From assembly GCF_001422885.1 (NCBI RefSeq), contig NZ_LMMZ01000007.1:1-64000 (forward strand): 64,000 nt of DNA, given 5' to 3'. Position numbers and translations under genes: made by a program. Below the pieces are notes generated by a model that saw only the letters and a list, made by a program, of their open reading frames with translations, was not told the DNA's origin and made no database searches. The stretch is from Methylobacterium sp. Leaf104 (GTDB lineage Bacteria; Pseudomonadota; Alphaproteobacteria; Rhizobiales; Beijerinckiaceae). Each line of letters opens with the position of its first letter. Position 1 is the first letter of the stretch. This document shows positions 55,013 to 63,398 of the stretch, one piece after another.

Positions 55013-55372
55013 CTACGGCTCCGCCGGCGCCCCATCCGCGACCCGCGCACACTCGCCCGCATAGGCGTTCAGGATCGCCGGGAGCAGGCCCGGGAAGCGC
55101 GACTCCACCTCCGCCCAGCGCGAGTGGTTGCGCATCTCGACGCCGCGGCGCTCGCTGCGGATCAGCCCGGCCTCGCGCAGCACCTTGAAGTGGTTGGAGA
55201 GCGAGGATTTCGGAATCACCCGGTCGCCGACCGCCGAGAGCGCCGAGCAGGCCTCGACGCACCCCGCGCGCATGATGTTGGCGAAGATCGCGGCCCGATC
55301 CGGGTCGGCCAGCGCGTGCAGGATCGCACGCGTCTGCAGGTCCTCGGGGGCGGGATGGAACAGCGGTCTCAT
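55013..55372 (-). CDS. ArsR-family winged-helix regulator
   Basis: A 119-aa dimeric winged-helix repressor. The core DLQTRAILHALADPDRAAIFANIMRAG is helix 1-2, and the recognition helix region is IPKSSLSNHFKVLREAGLI, matching ArsR proteins. It ends with a short acidic tail. It has one cysteine in CVEACSAL and lacks the ELCV Cys pair of arsenic sensors. The ATG at 55372 is chosen because the longer frame runs through the operator and the divergent SDR promoter. It is divergent from the SDR gene, which is its likely target. Confidence 0.85.
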   Translation of the reverse strand: MRPLFHPAPEDLQTRAILHALADPDRAAIFANIMRAGCVEACSALSAVGDRVIPKSSLSNHFKVLREAGLIRSERRGVEMRNHSRWAEVESRFPGLLPAILNAYAGECARVADGAPAEP

Positions 55373-55407
55373 GTTTTCGACATATGGACCCTTGACCGAG
55401 ACTTCGG

Positions 55408-55428
55408 TAGTTCCGAACTTTCGAACTA
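55408..55428. promoter_or_regulatory. Inverted-repeat operator between the ArsR and SDR genes
   Basis: TAGTTC (55408-55413) and GAACTA (55423-55428) form perfect arms 9 bp apart. They lie where the divergent promoters would overlap, next to TTGACC (55392-55397). This is the usual position of an ArsR-type operator. Confidence 0.6.
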
Positions 55429-55479
55429 TGGGATCCAGGGTGCCGCATCGGCACCGGCCCATGTCGGAAGGATGCACAG

Positions 55480-56226
55480 ATGTCGAAGCTTCAGGGCAAG
55501 GTCGCGGTCGTGACCGGCGCATCGAAGGGGATCGGCGCGGGGATCGCCAAGGCGCTGGCACGGGACGGCGCGGCGGTGGTGGTCAACTACGCCTCGAGCC
55601 AGGCGGGGGCGGACGCCGTGGTCTCGGCGATCACCGCCGAAGGAGGCCGGGCGATCGCGGTCCGGGCGGACGTCTCCAAGACGGCGGAGGCGCAGGCCCT
55701 GATCGAGGCGGCGGTCGCGCAGTTCGGCCGGCTCGACGTGCTGGTCAACAATTCCGGCGTCTACGAATTCGCCACGATCGAGGAGGTCACGGAGGCGCAT
55801 TACCACCGGCTCTTCGACGTCAACGTGCTCGGTGTCCTGCTCGCCTCCCAGGCGGCGGCCAAGCACCTCGGGGAGGGCGGGAGCATCGTCAACATCTCCT
55901 CGGCCATCACCCATGTCAGCACGCCGGCCGCCGCGGTCTATAGCGGGACCAAGGGCGCGGTGAACGCGATCTCGGGGGTGCTCGCCAACGAGCTCGCCCC
56001 GCGCCGCATCCGCGTCAACACGGTCAGCCCGGGCTACGTGACCACCGAGGGCACGCAGAGCGCCGGCGTCGCCGGCTCGGAGATGGAGACCGGGCTCATC
56101 GCCCAGACGCCGCTCGGCCGCGCCGGACACCCGGGCGACATCGCCGACGTCGTCGCCTTCCTGGCCTCGGACGACGCGCGCTGGCTCACCGGCGAGAACA
56201 TCACGGCCAGCGGCGGCCTCCGCTGA
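55480..56226 (+). CDS. Short-chain dehydrogenase/reductase (FabG-like)
   Basis: A 248-aa NAD(P)-dependent oxidoreductase. The cofactor motif TGASKGIG (residues 12-19), NNSGV (91-95), Ser near 140 and the catalytic YSGTK (Tyr154, Lys158) are all present. The C-terminus SGGLR is typical. This group includes the small-molecule reductases that ArsR-type repressors control. Substrate is unknown. The ATG at 55480 follows GGAAGG by 10 bases. It is divergent from the ArsR regulator with about 105 bp between the starts. Confidence 0.9.
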   Translation: MSKLQGKVAVVTGASKGIGAGIAKALARDGAAVVVNYASSQAGADAVVSAITAEGGRAIAVRADVSKTAEAQALIEAAVAQFGRLDVLVNNSGVYEFATIEEVTEAHYHRLFDVNVLGVLLASQAAAKHLGEGGSIVNISSAITHVSTPAAAVYSGTKGAVNAISGVLANELAPRRIRVNTVSPGYVTTEGTQSAGVAGSEMETGLIAQTPLGRAGHPGDIADVVAFLASDDARWLTGENITASGGLR

Positions 56227-56284
56227 GCCGCCCGGTCCGGCCCCGGATGCCCCGACGGGGCGTCCGCGGCCGGAGCCCGCCCAG

Positions 56285-57250
56285 TCAGAGGCCCGGCGGC
56301 ACCCAGATCGGCAGGGCGGCGGCGTCGACGGCGCGGGGCAGCAGGCCTTCGGTGCGGAAGGCGTCCGCGATGGTCTGCTGCTCGGCGAGGGCGGCGCCGG
56401 TCACGGGCTCGACCTGGTAGCTGCGCCGGGCATTCGCCTGCCGGACGATGGCGGGGTCGAGCTTCCACAGGGCGCCGAGGCGGGCGGCGGCGGCCTCCGG
56501 CTCGGCCTTCACCCAGGCCCCCGTCTGGCGCAGCTTGCCGAACAGGAGCGCGAGCACGTCGGCGCGCCGCGTCGCGTAGTCGGCGCCGGCGAGGTAGTAG
56601 CGCTTGTACTGGGACAGGCCGGTGCCGTCCCGGAGGATGCGAGCGCCGGTCTGCTGCTCGGCCGCCGACAGGAACGGGTCCCAGGCGACCCAGGCCTCGA
56701 CGCTGCCGCTGGCGAGCGCCGCGCGCCCGTCCGACGGCGTCAGGTAGGCGGGGTGGATCGCCTTGAAGGGGAGCGTCTCGGCCGCGAGGGCGGCCAGCAG
56801 CAGGTAGTGGCTCCCGGCCCCCTTGGTGACCGCGACCTTGCGGCCCTTCAGGTCGGCCACCGACCGGATCGGCGAATCGGCGGCGACCAGGATCGCCTGC
56901 GCGCTCGGCGAAGGGGCCTCCTGCGCGATGTAGGCGATCCGCGCCTGGGCGGCCTGGGCGAAGATCGGCACGGTGTCGGCGACATCCGCCGAGACGTCGA
57001 TCTGCCCGGCATTGAGGGCTTCCATGATCGGCAGGCCGCTGGTGAACTCGTGCCACGAGACGGTGACGTTCAGCGGGGCCAGGGCCTTCTCCAGCGCGGA
57101 ATCCTCCTTGAGGAGGGCGATCAGCGCCGAGGATTTCTGGAAGCCGATGCGGAGCTTGTCCGCGTCGGCCGCGCGGCCGGCGCCGGGCGCGAGGGCGAGG
57201 AGGCTGAGCGCGGCGGCGGCGGCGCGCAGCGCGTGGCGGCGATGGATCAT
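56285..57250 (-). CDS. Aliphatic sulfonate ABC transporter substrate-binding protein (SsuA-like)
   Basis: A 321-aa periplasmic binding protein. A twin-Arg-like or Sec signal (MIHRRHALRAAAAALSLLALAPGAGRA) precedes the mature start. The mature protein shows LRIGFQKSSALIALLKED, TSGLPIMEALNAGQIDVSADVADTVPIFA and VAWDPFLSAAE, the SsuA/NMT1-like pattern. It ends WVPPGL. It captures alkanesulfonates or similar compounds. No permease or ATPase gene is adjacent. It is the last gene of a minus-strand cluster with a cupin, a second binding protein and a monooxygenase. Confidence 0.87.
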   Translation of the reverse strand: MIHRRHALRAAAAALSLLALAPGAGRAADADKLRIGFQKSSALIALLKEDSALEKALAPLNVTVSWHEFTSGLPIMEALNAGQIDVSADVADTVPIFAQAAQARIAYIAQEAPSPSAQAILVAADSPIRSVADLKGRKVAVTKGAGSHYLLLAALAAETLPFKAIHPAYLTPSDGRAALASGSVEAWVAWDPFLSAAEQQTGARILRDGTGLSQYKRYYLAGADYATRRADVLALLFGKLRQTGAWVKAEPEAAAARLGALWKLDPAIVRQANARRSYQVEPVTGAALAEQQTIADAFRTEGLLPRAVDAAALPIWVPPGL

Positions 57251-57259
57251 GGCGTCTCT

Positions 57260-57805
<546 letters not shown>

Positions 57806-57833
57806 GGCTCGCCTCTCGCGCTGGGGTCGCGGA

Positions 57834-58790
57834 TCATCGTACCGCAGCGGCGGCCGGTTCGAAGCTGCGATCGAGGATCGCTTCGGCCTTCGGCGCCCGG
57901 GCCTGCGGGATCAGCCCGGAGCGGACGTAGAGGTCGATGTTGCGCTGCTCGTCGGCGACGACCGCCTCGTCGATGGGCACGGCCCGGTACTGGGCGCGGG
58001 AGAACCAGCGCAGGGGCACCGCCTCGGGCAGGCCGATGAGCTTCGACCAGACGGCTGCGTAGGGGGCCGGGTCCTTCAGGGCCCAGTCGCGGGCGGCGAC
58101 GAGGCGGCGCCCGAAATCGGCGAGCTGCGCCCGCTTGGTCTTCAGGGCGGCGTCGCTCGCCACCGCGAAGCTCAGGCCCGGGGTGATGCCGTTGCCGTCC
58201 CGGACCACCCGGGCGAGGCCGGTGAGCTCGGCGGTGGAGGTGTAGGGCTCCCAGGTCGCCCAGGCATCGACGCTGCCGCTGGCGAGCGCGATCTTGGCAT
58301 CCGCGGGCGGCAGGAAGCGCAGGGTCACGGCGCTCGCCGGCAGGCCCGCCTCCTCGAGGGCCGCAAGCACGACCTGATGGCCGATGGAGCCGCGGTTGGT
58401 GGCGATGCTTTTCCCCTTCAGCTCGGCCACGGACCGGATCGGCGAATCCTTCGCCACCAGGATGGCGAGGCCGTCCTGCCGGTTACGGAAGGCCAGGAAC
58501 GCCTTCACCGGCACCCCGGCAGCGGCCGCGAAGGTGAAGGGTGCGTCGCCGACCCCGCCGGCATCGATCGCCCCGGCATTCAGCGCTTCCAGAAGCGGCG
58601 CCGCGGCGGGAAACTCGCTCCAGTCGAGGCGGTAGGGCAGATCGGCCAATACGCCGGCCGCCTCCATCAGCGCGCGGGCGTTGCCGCGCTGGTCGCCGAC
58701 GCGCAACACCGGCTCGTCGGCGCGGGCGAGCCCCGCGAGGGTCAAGAGGGCCGGGGCCAGAAGCGCGAGAACCGCGAGGACGCGCCGCAT
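57834..58790 (-). CDS. Second SsuA/NMT1-like substrate-binding protein
   Basis: A 318-aa periplasmic binding protein with a signal peptide (MRRVLAVLALLAPALLTLAGLARA). Motifs are LRVGDQRGNARALMEAAG, FPAAAPLLEALNAGAIDAGGVGDAPFTFAAA, and VDAWATWEPYTSTAE. It resembles the first binding protein and the third one at 63,399. Its ATG overlaps the stop of the upstream monooxygenase by one base, so the two are coupled. It probably delivers a sulfonate to the same monooxygenase. Confidence 0.87.
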   Translation of the reverse strand: MRRVLAVLALLAPALLTLAGLARADEPVLRVGDQRGNARALMEAAGVLADLPYRLDWSEFPAAAPLLEALNAGAIDAGGVGDAPFTFAAAAGVPVKAFLAFRNRQDGLAILVAKDSPIRSVAELKGKSIATNRGSIGHQVVLAALEEAGLPASAVTLRFLPPADAKIALASGSVDAWATWEPYTSTAELTGLARVVRDGNGITPGLSFAVASDAALKTKRAQLADFGRRLVAARDWALKDPAPYAAVWSKLIGLPEAVPLRWFSRAQYRAVPIDEAVVADEQRNIDLYVRSGLIPQARAPKAEAILDRSFEPAAAAVR

Positions 58791-59893
58791 CACGCCGCCT
58801 CCGCCTGGGCGCCGCGCCGGGCCAGCAGCCGGCGGAAGGCCGGGATCAGGTCGCGGCCATATGCGAGGGCGTCCTCCAGCGGGTCGAAGCCGCGGATCAG
58901 GAAGGTGCGCACCCCGAGGTCGTGATAGGCCAGCAGCGCCTCGGCGACCTGCTCGGGCGTGCCCACAAGGGCGGTGGAATTGCCCGACGCCCCGGTCTCC
59001 CGGGCGATCGCGGTGTAGAGCCTTGTGTCGAGGCGGTTGCCCTGCGCCGCCGCCGCCAGCAGCCGGCGCGAGCCCTCGTTCTCCGGAGCGGCCGCCGGGC
59101 CGAGCCCCTGCGCGGCGCGGGTGGCGCGGGTCCGGGCCAGGATGTCCTCCGCCCGCGCCCAGGCGGCCTCCTCCGTCGCCGCCAGGATCGGCCGGAACGA
59201 CAGGCTGAAGCGCGGAGAGCGCCCGTGCGGCGCGGCCGCGGCGCGGACTTTCCGAATCGCCTCGCGGACCTGGTCCAGGCTCTCGCCCCAGAGGGCGTAG
59301 GTGTCGGCGTGGCGGCCCGCCACCGCGATGGCGGCCGGGGAGGCGCCGCCGAAATAGACCGGGATGCCGCGCGGATCGACCGGCTTCACCGCGGAGAAGC
59401 CGCCCGCGATCCGGTAATGCGCGCCCGCGAAGTCGAAGGGGCTCTCGGCGGTCCAGACCTGGCGGGCGATCGTCAGGAACTCGTCGGTCCGGGCATAGCG
59501 TTCGTCCTTGGTGAGGTGGTCGCCGTCCTGGGCCAGTTCGCGGTCGCCGCCGCCGCTGATCGCGTGGATGGCGACGCGCCCGCCCGTGAGCTGGTCGAGG
59601 GTGGCGAACTGGCGCGCGGCCACGGTCGGGGCGGTGAAGCCCGTGCGGTGGGCGATCATCAGGCCGATGCGCTCGGTCACCGCCGCGATCTGCGCCGAGA
59701 GCAGGATCGCGTCGGGCGCGGTCGCGTAGAACGCCACGAGGATGCGGTCGAACCCGCCCCATTCATGCGCCTGGGCGAGCAGGCGCAGGTAGTCCCGGTC
59801 GATGGCCGGACCCGCGGGCGCGCGGATCTCGGACTGGTGGCGCGGGGCGGCGAAGCCGATGAACTCGACGGCGTCCGGGCTGAGGAAGCTCAT
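58790..59893 (-). CDS. LLM-class FMN-dependent alkanesulfonate monooxygenase (SsuD-like)
   Basis: A 367-aa enzyme of the luciferase-like family that uses reduced FMN to split a carbon-sulfur bond, releasing sulfite. SsuD-type features are the start EFIGFAAPRHQSEI, FYATAPDAILLSAQIAAVTERIGLMIAHRTG, GGRVAIHAISGG and a terminal FLIRGFDPLEDALAYGRD. The length (367 aa) is close to SsuD (381 aa). No FMN reductase gene (ssuE) is in view. It sits upstream of the second binding-protein gene, and 42 bp downstream of the acyl-CoA-dehydrogenase-like gene. Confidence 0.88.
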   Translation of the reverse strand: MSFLSPDAVEFIGFAAPRHQSEIRAPAGPAIDRDYLRLLAQAHEWGGFDRILVAFYATAPDAILLSAQIAAVTERIGLMIAHRTGFTAPTVAARQFATLDQLTGGRVAIHAISGGGDRELAQDGDHLTKDERYARTDEFLTIARQVWTAESPFDFAGAHYRIAGGFSAVKPVDPRGIPVYFGGASPAAIAVAGRHADTYALWGESLDQVREAIRKVRAAAAPHGRSPRFSLSFRPILAATEEAAWARAEDILARTRATRAAQGLGPAAAPENEGSRRLLAAAAQGNRLDTRLYTAIARETGASGNSTALVGTPEQVAEALLAYHDLGVRTFLIRGFDPLEDALAYGRDLIPAFRRLLARRGAQAEAA

Positions 59894-59935
59894 GGAATCT
59901 CCTTGCGGCGTGGGGCGGAGGCGTGAGAGCCGGGG

Positions 59936-61078
59936 TCAGAGGGAGAGCGCGGCCCGGCCGGCGGCCGTGCGCACGGCATCGCCCTGGGGCCAGTGGATGC
60001 GCCCGCACAGGACGTCGCGCAGGTGGCGCTCCAGCGGGTTGGCGCGGGACAGGCCGGGATTGCCGGAGAGTTCCACCGCGCGCTGCACCACCGCGATGGC
60101 GTTCTCGGTCACGTTGAGTTTGAGGAAGCCGGATTCCTGCGGTTCGGGCGTGGAACCGCGATCCACCTCCGCGGCGATCGCGCGGATGAGGCGGGCGTCG
60201 AGCGACAGGAGACGCGCGTTCTCGCCGACCGCCTCCTGGAAGCGGGGGAGGGCGGCGAGGCTGTCGCCGAGGCTCGCCGGACGGCGTGCGGTGGCGAAGG
60301 CGACGAGCCAGTCCTGGGCCGCCCGCGCGACGCCGTCGTAGAGGGCGGCGATCAGCACCGCGTTCCAGGCCTGCTGGTCCGGATCGGGGGCCCGCCAGCC
60401 CTCGGGCGCGCGCAGGTCCACCGCATGGTCGTGCGGCACCCGGACATCTTCGAGGATCACGTCGTGGCTGCCGCTGGCGCGCAGGCCGAGATGGTCCCAG
60501 CTCTCGACCACGCGCACACCCGGCGCATCCATCGGCACCAGGATGTTGCCGATGCGCGGCGCGGCGTCCTCCGTGCGGGCGAAGACGAGCCCGTAAGCCA
60601 GGGCGGGGCTGCCGGTGGAGTAGATCTTGCGGCCCGTCACACGCCAGCCGTCGGCGGTCTCCCGCGCCACCGTCGACGGGATGCCGCCGCGCGCCGGCGT
60701 CCCGAGATCCGGCTCGACCCGCAGGGCGTTGATCAGGGCGCCCTCCGCGACGGCGGCCCGCCCGACCCGGTCCGCGAGGCCGGCGGGCCACGATCCGGCG
60801 CGGGCGATCAGCGCTTGCTGGATGAGGTGCATCGCCAGCACCAGGGCCGTCGACGGGTCGCCCTGCGCGAGGGCTCCGATCGTCGCCGCGGCCCGTTCGA
60901 GGCCGGCCCCGGCGCCGGCCAGCCGCTCCGGCACGGTCAGGCCGAGGAGCCCGGCCTTCCGCAGGTCGGCGATGTTCTCGTGCGCGAAACGCCCGGCGCG
61001 GTCGTGGTCTTCCGCCCGCGCGGCGAAGCGCGCGGCGAGGCCGGCGACGGACGCGGGCGGGGTGGAAACGGGCGGCAT
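59936..61078 (-). CDS. Acyl-CoA dehydrogenase-like flavoprotein of sulfur acquisition (SfnB/DszC-like)
   Basis: A 380-aa FAD/FMN enzyme with the acyl-CoA dehydrogenase fold: an N-terminal helical domain (about 1-120), a beta-domain with GRKIYSTGSPALAYGLVFARTEDAAP, and a C-terminal four-helix bundle ending WPQGDAVRTAAGRAALSL. It lacks the usual catalytic Glu context and looks like SfnB/DszC-type flavin-dependent monooxygenases, which act on sulfones or sulfonates. It is first gene of the minus-strand operon. The ATG at 61078 is standard. Confidence 0.82.
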   Translation of the reverse strand: MPPVSTPPASVAGLAARFAARAEDHDRAGRFAHENIADLRKAGLLGLTVPERLAGAGAGLERAAATIGALAQGDPSTALVLAMHLIQQALIARAGSWPAGLADRVGRAAVAEGALINALRVEPDLGTPARGGIPSTVARETADGWRVTGRKIYSTGSPALAYGLVFARTEDAAPRIGNILVPMDAPGVRVVESWDHLGLRASGSHDVILEDVRVPHDHAVDLRAPEGWRAPDPDQQAWNAVLIAALYDGVARAAQDWLVAFATARRPASLGDSLAALPRFQEAVGENARLLSLDARLIRAIAAEVDRGSTPEPQESGFLKLNVTENAIAVVQRAVELSGNPGLSRANPLERHLRDVLCGRIHWPQGDAVRTAAGRAALSL

Positions 61079-61193
61079 CGGGCGGGTGTGTGCTCTCGAC
61101 GTTTCGGGGGCCGCCGGAGCGGGATCTCGCCGGCCCGTTCGGAGGGCCGTGCGACGTCTCCATCGTCCCGTTCCCGCCGCCGTGAGTCAACGA

Positions 61194-61221
61194 GAACGTT
61201 CGTTTTTCAGAACGCGCGTTC
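61194..61221. promoter_or_regulatory. Paired GAAC-type palindromes
   Basis: GAACGTTC (61194-61201) and GAACGCGCGTTC (61210-61221) are perfect palindromes sharing GAACG half-sites, with centres 18 bp apart. This is a likely regulator binding site upstream of the sulfur operon. Confidence 0.5.
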
Positions 61222-61265
61222 GGAGGAAAGCCTTTCAAGAAACCGAGCCGATCGAGAAGATCTCA

Positions 61266-61295
61266 CGCAGATCGGGTTTTTTGGCGAGATCTGCG
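61266..61295. promoter_or_regulatory. Inverted repeat with T-rich loop
   Basis: CGCAGATC (61266-61273) and GATCTGCG (61288-61295) are perfect arms flanking a 14-bp spacer with TTTTTT. It may be a regulator site or a hairpin of either divergent leader. Confidence 0.45.
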
Positions 61296-61401
61296 CTTCG
61301 AACCCCGCGGCAGCTTTCGCAGCTCACCCGCCGGCCTCGCCGCTTGTTCTCTAAAAAGAACGCCCGTATGAGCCGGGCAAGGACGCGACGCTGCGGGAGC
61401 C

Positions 61402-62811
61402 ATGACGATGAGACCGACTTTCCGGACGCTGCCGATCGCGGTCATCGGAGGCGGCTTCAGCGGCATGATGGCGGCGGAGCAGCTGCTGCGCGCCCTGCCG
61501 CCCGACCGCGCCGTAGTGCTCTGCGAGCGGGGCCATCCCTTCGGTCTCGGGCTGGCCTATTCGACCCCCAACCCGGACCATCTCCTCAACCTGCGGGCGA
61601 CGCAGATGAGCGCCGACCCGGAGCAACCCGGGGCCTTCTCGGACTGGCTGGTCCGGGCCGAGCTCGACCCGACCGAGCGCCTGGGCCTGCGCGAGACCGA
61701 GGCCGGCACCTTCGCGTCGCGGGGGCTGTACGGCCGCTATCTCTCCGAGCGCTGGACCCGGCTGGCGGAAGCGGCCGGCGACCGTCTCGTCGCGGACAGG
61801 GCCGCGATCGTCGATGTGGAGCCGGTGCCGGAGGGCTTCGTCCTGCACGGGGAGGGCGTTTCGCCCCGGCGGGTCGCCGGCCTCGTCCTGGCCATGGGCA
61901 ACCTGCCGGGTCCCGCGATCACGCCGAGCCGGCACCGGCTCGATCCGTGGCGCCCGGAGGCGTTCGGCGCCCTGTATCCGGGACGCGACGTGCTGGTGGT
62001 CGGCACCGGCCTAACCATGATGGATTCGGTGGCGGCCCTGCGCCGCGAGGGCTTCGCCGGCCGGGTCGTGGCCGTGTCCCGCCGGGGGCTGCTGCCGAAG
62101 CCCCACGCCGCCGTCCCGGTCGGCCGGCGCCCTGATTTCAGCCCCGAGATCCGCTTCACGCCCGAGATCCGCGCCTCGGCGCGACGGCTCTTCGCCGCCG
62201 TCCGGCGCGAGGTCGCGGCGGCCCGGGAGGCCGGCGCCGACTGGCGCGGGGTCATCGACGCCCTGCGCCCGATCACCGATTCCCTCTGGACCGGGCTGCC
62301 GCGGGCCGAGCAGGCCCGGATCCTGCGCCACGTGCGCCCCTACTGGGACGTGCACCGCCACCGCACGGCGCCCCCGGCGGCGGAGGCCATCGCGGACGAG
62401 ATCCGGCGCGGGAGCCTCGTCGTCCGGGCGGCGCGCATCCTCGCCATCGACGACGCGCCGGACCGGGCGCTGGTGACGATCCGCCCGCGCGGCACCGACG
62501 ACCGCGAGCGGATCGAGGCCCAGGGCATCCTCGACGCCACCGGCTTCAGCCGGCTCGCCGAGACCGGCGACCCGCTGATCCGCAACCTGCTGGCCCGCGG
62601 CCTCGTCCGGCCCGGTCCGTTCGGCCTCGGGATCGCGGCCGGCCCCGACGGCAGGGTCGCCGGCCAGCCGACCGATGCCCCGGTCTGGGCCTTCGGGCCG
62701 ATGCTGCGCGGCGTGATCTGGGAATGCATCGCGGTGCCGGACATTCGCGACGCGGCCCGCCCCCTGGCCCGCGCGGTGGCCGACCGGCTGGGCGATCGCT
62801 TGGCGGCCTGA
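61402..62811 (+). CDS. FAD/NAD(P)-binding oxidoreductase
   Basis: A 469-aa flavoprotein with the FAD motif IAVIGGGFSGMMAAEQLLRAL at the N-terminus and a second Rossmann motif VLVVGTGLTMMDSVAALRREG (about 195-215). The pattern GHPFGLGLAYSTPNPDHLLNLRATQMSAD and WAFGPMLRGVIWECIAVPDIR match the FAD/NAD(P)-binding protein family (PF13454), whose members are often hydroxylases or desaturases of unknown substrate. It is divergent from the sulfur operon and transcribed toward the leader-peptide genes. A sulfur role is an inference from context. Confidence 0.85.
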   Translation: MTMRPTFRTLPIAVIGGGFSGMMAAEQLLRALPPDRAVVLCERGHPFGLGLAYSTPNPDHLLNLRATQMSADPEQPGAFSDWLVRAELDPTERLGLRETEAGTFASRGLYGRYLSERWTRLAEAAGDRLVADRAAIVDVEPVPEGFVLHGEGVSPRRVAGLVLAMGNLPGPAITPSRHRLDPWRPEAFGALYPGRDVLVVGTGLTMMDSVAALRREGFAGRVVAVSRRGLLPKPHAAVPVGRRPDFSPEIRFTPEIRASARRLFAAVRREVAAAREAGADWRGVIDALRPITDSLWTGLPRAEQARILRHVRPYWDVHRHRTAPPAAEAIADEIRRGSLVVRAARILAIDDAPDRALVTIRPRGTDDRERIEAQGILDATGFSRLAETGDPLIRNLLARGLVRPGPFGLGIAAGPDGRVAGQPTDAPVWAFGPMLRGVIWECIAVPDIRDAARPLARAVADRLGDRLAA

Positions 62812-62945
62812 GCCTTTCGTCGAATCGCCCCTCAGTGCGACGCCGCTCTCCGTTCCGGCAGATCTTTGGAAGCACATTCCCGTCCAGCGCGGCTATTCTC
62901 AAGACGATCGGCGGTCCCCACACGCCACCGACCAGAGACGATCCG

Positions 62946-63074
62946 ATGACCCAGCCGCTTCATCAATCCCGCCGTCCCGCCCTCTGTTGCCGCCGCGTAG
63001 ACACCGACGCGACGGAGAGAGGCAGACATTTCGGCAGGGACGACGACCATGAGCTTTCACACCACAGCCTTTGA
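62946..63074 (+). CDS. Short ORF with Cys-Cys-Arg-Arg, probable cysteine-responsive leader peptide
   Basis: The 42-codon ORF reads MTQPLHQSRRPALCCRRVDT and then a charged tail, ending at 63074. It overlaps the start of the next gene (63049) by 26 bases in another frame. Short ORFs with adjacent cysteines followed by Arg, upstream of sulfur genes, are known as leader peptides in several proteobacteria and actinobacteria. Slow cysteine decoding would change translation or transcription of the genes behind. The match is by pattern, with no structure confirmed. Confidence 0.55.
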   Translation: MTQPLHQSRRPALCCRRVDTDATERGRHFGRDDDHELSHHSL

Positions 63075-63333
63075 GCCGGCCGGGCCGGCCGGCCCCGCGC
63101 TCCTGCTCGGATCGCGCGAAGCCCGGCGCAGCTACGGCCGGGCCGCCGTCGCCGCGGCGATCGAGAACGGGCTCCTGCCCGACGAACTCTCGGCGCTCCT
63201 GGCCGGCCGCCGGGTCGTCGAGGCCTTTCCCGTCGCCTGGCGCGAGAGCGAATCGGACTACGCCGACCGGGCCGTCGCCGAGATGATGGTGGCCTACCTG
63301 AGCCAGCCCATCCTGAGCCAGCCCATCGGCTGA
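63049..63333 (+). CDS. Small hypothetical protein behind the leader ORF
   Basis: A 94-aa soluble protein starting MSFHTTAFEPAGPAGPALLL and ending in a duplicated LSQPI-LSQPIG. The middle is a helical region (REARRSYGRAAVAAAIENGLLPDELSALLAG). No family is recognised. Its start lies inside the leader ORF, which would couple their translation. It is followed by the third sulfonate-binding-protein gene 65 bp later, which suggests a link to sulfur uptake. Confidence 0.6.
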   Translation: MSFHTTAFEPAGPAGPALLLGSREARRSYGRAAVAAAIENGLLPDELSALLAGRRVVEAFPVAWRESESDYADRAVAEMMVAYLSQPILSQPIG

Positions 63334-63398
63334 CGCCCCCCAGACCGACCTGCCGACCAACCTGACGGATCGGGCTCCCGCGAGCCTCGGAGACGACG

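Larger units (their letters stand above)
61079..61401. other. Divergent promoter region of the sulfur operon and the FAD protein gene
   Basis: About 320 bp. It contains two short perfect palindromes (61194-61201 and 61210-61221) and a longer inverted repeat (61266-61295), listed separately. No gene is seen. Confidence 0.5.
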
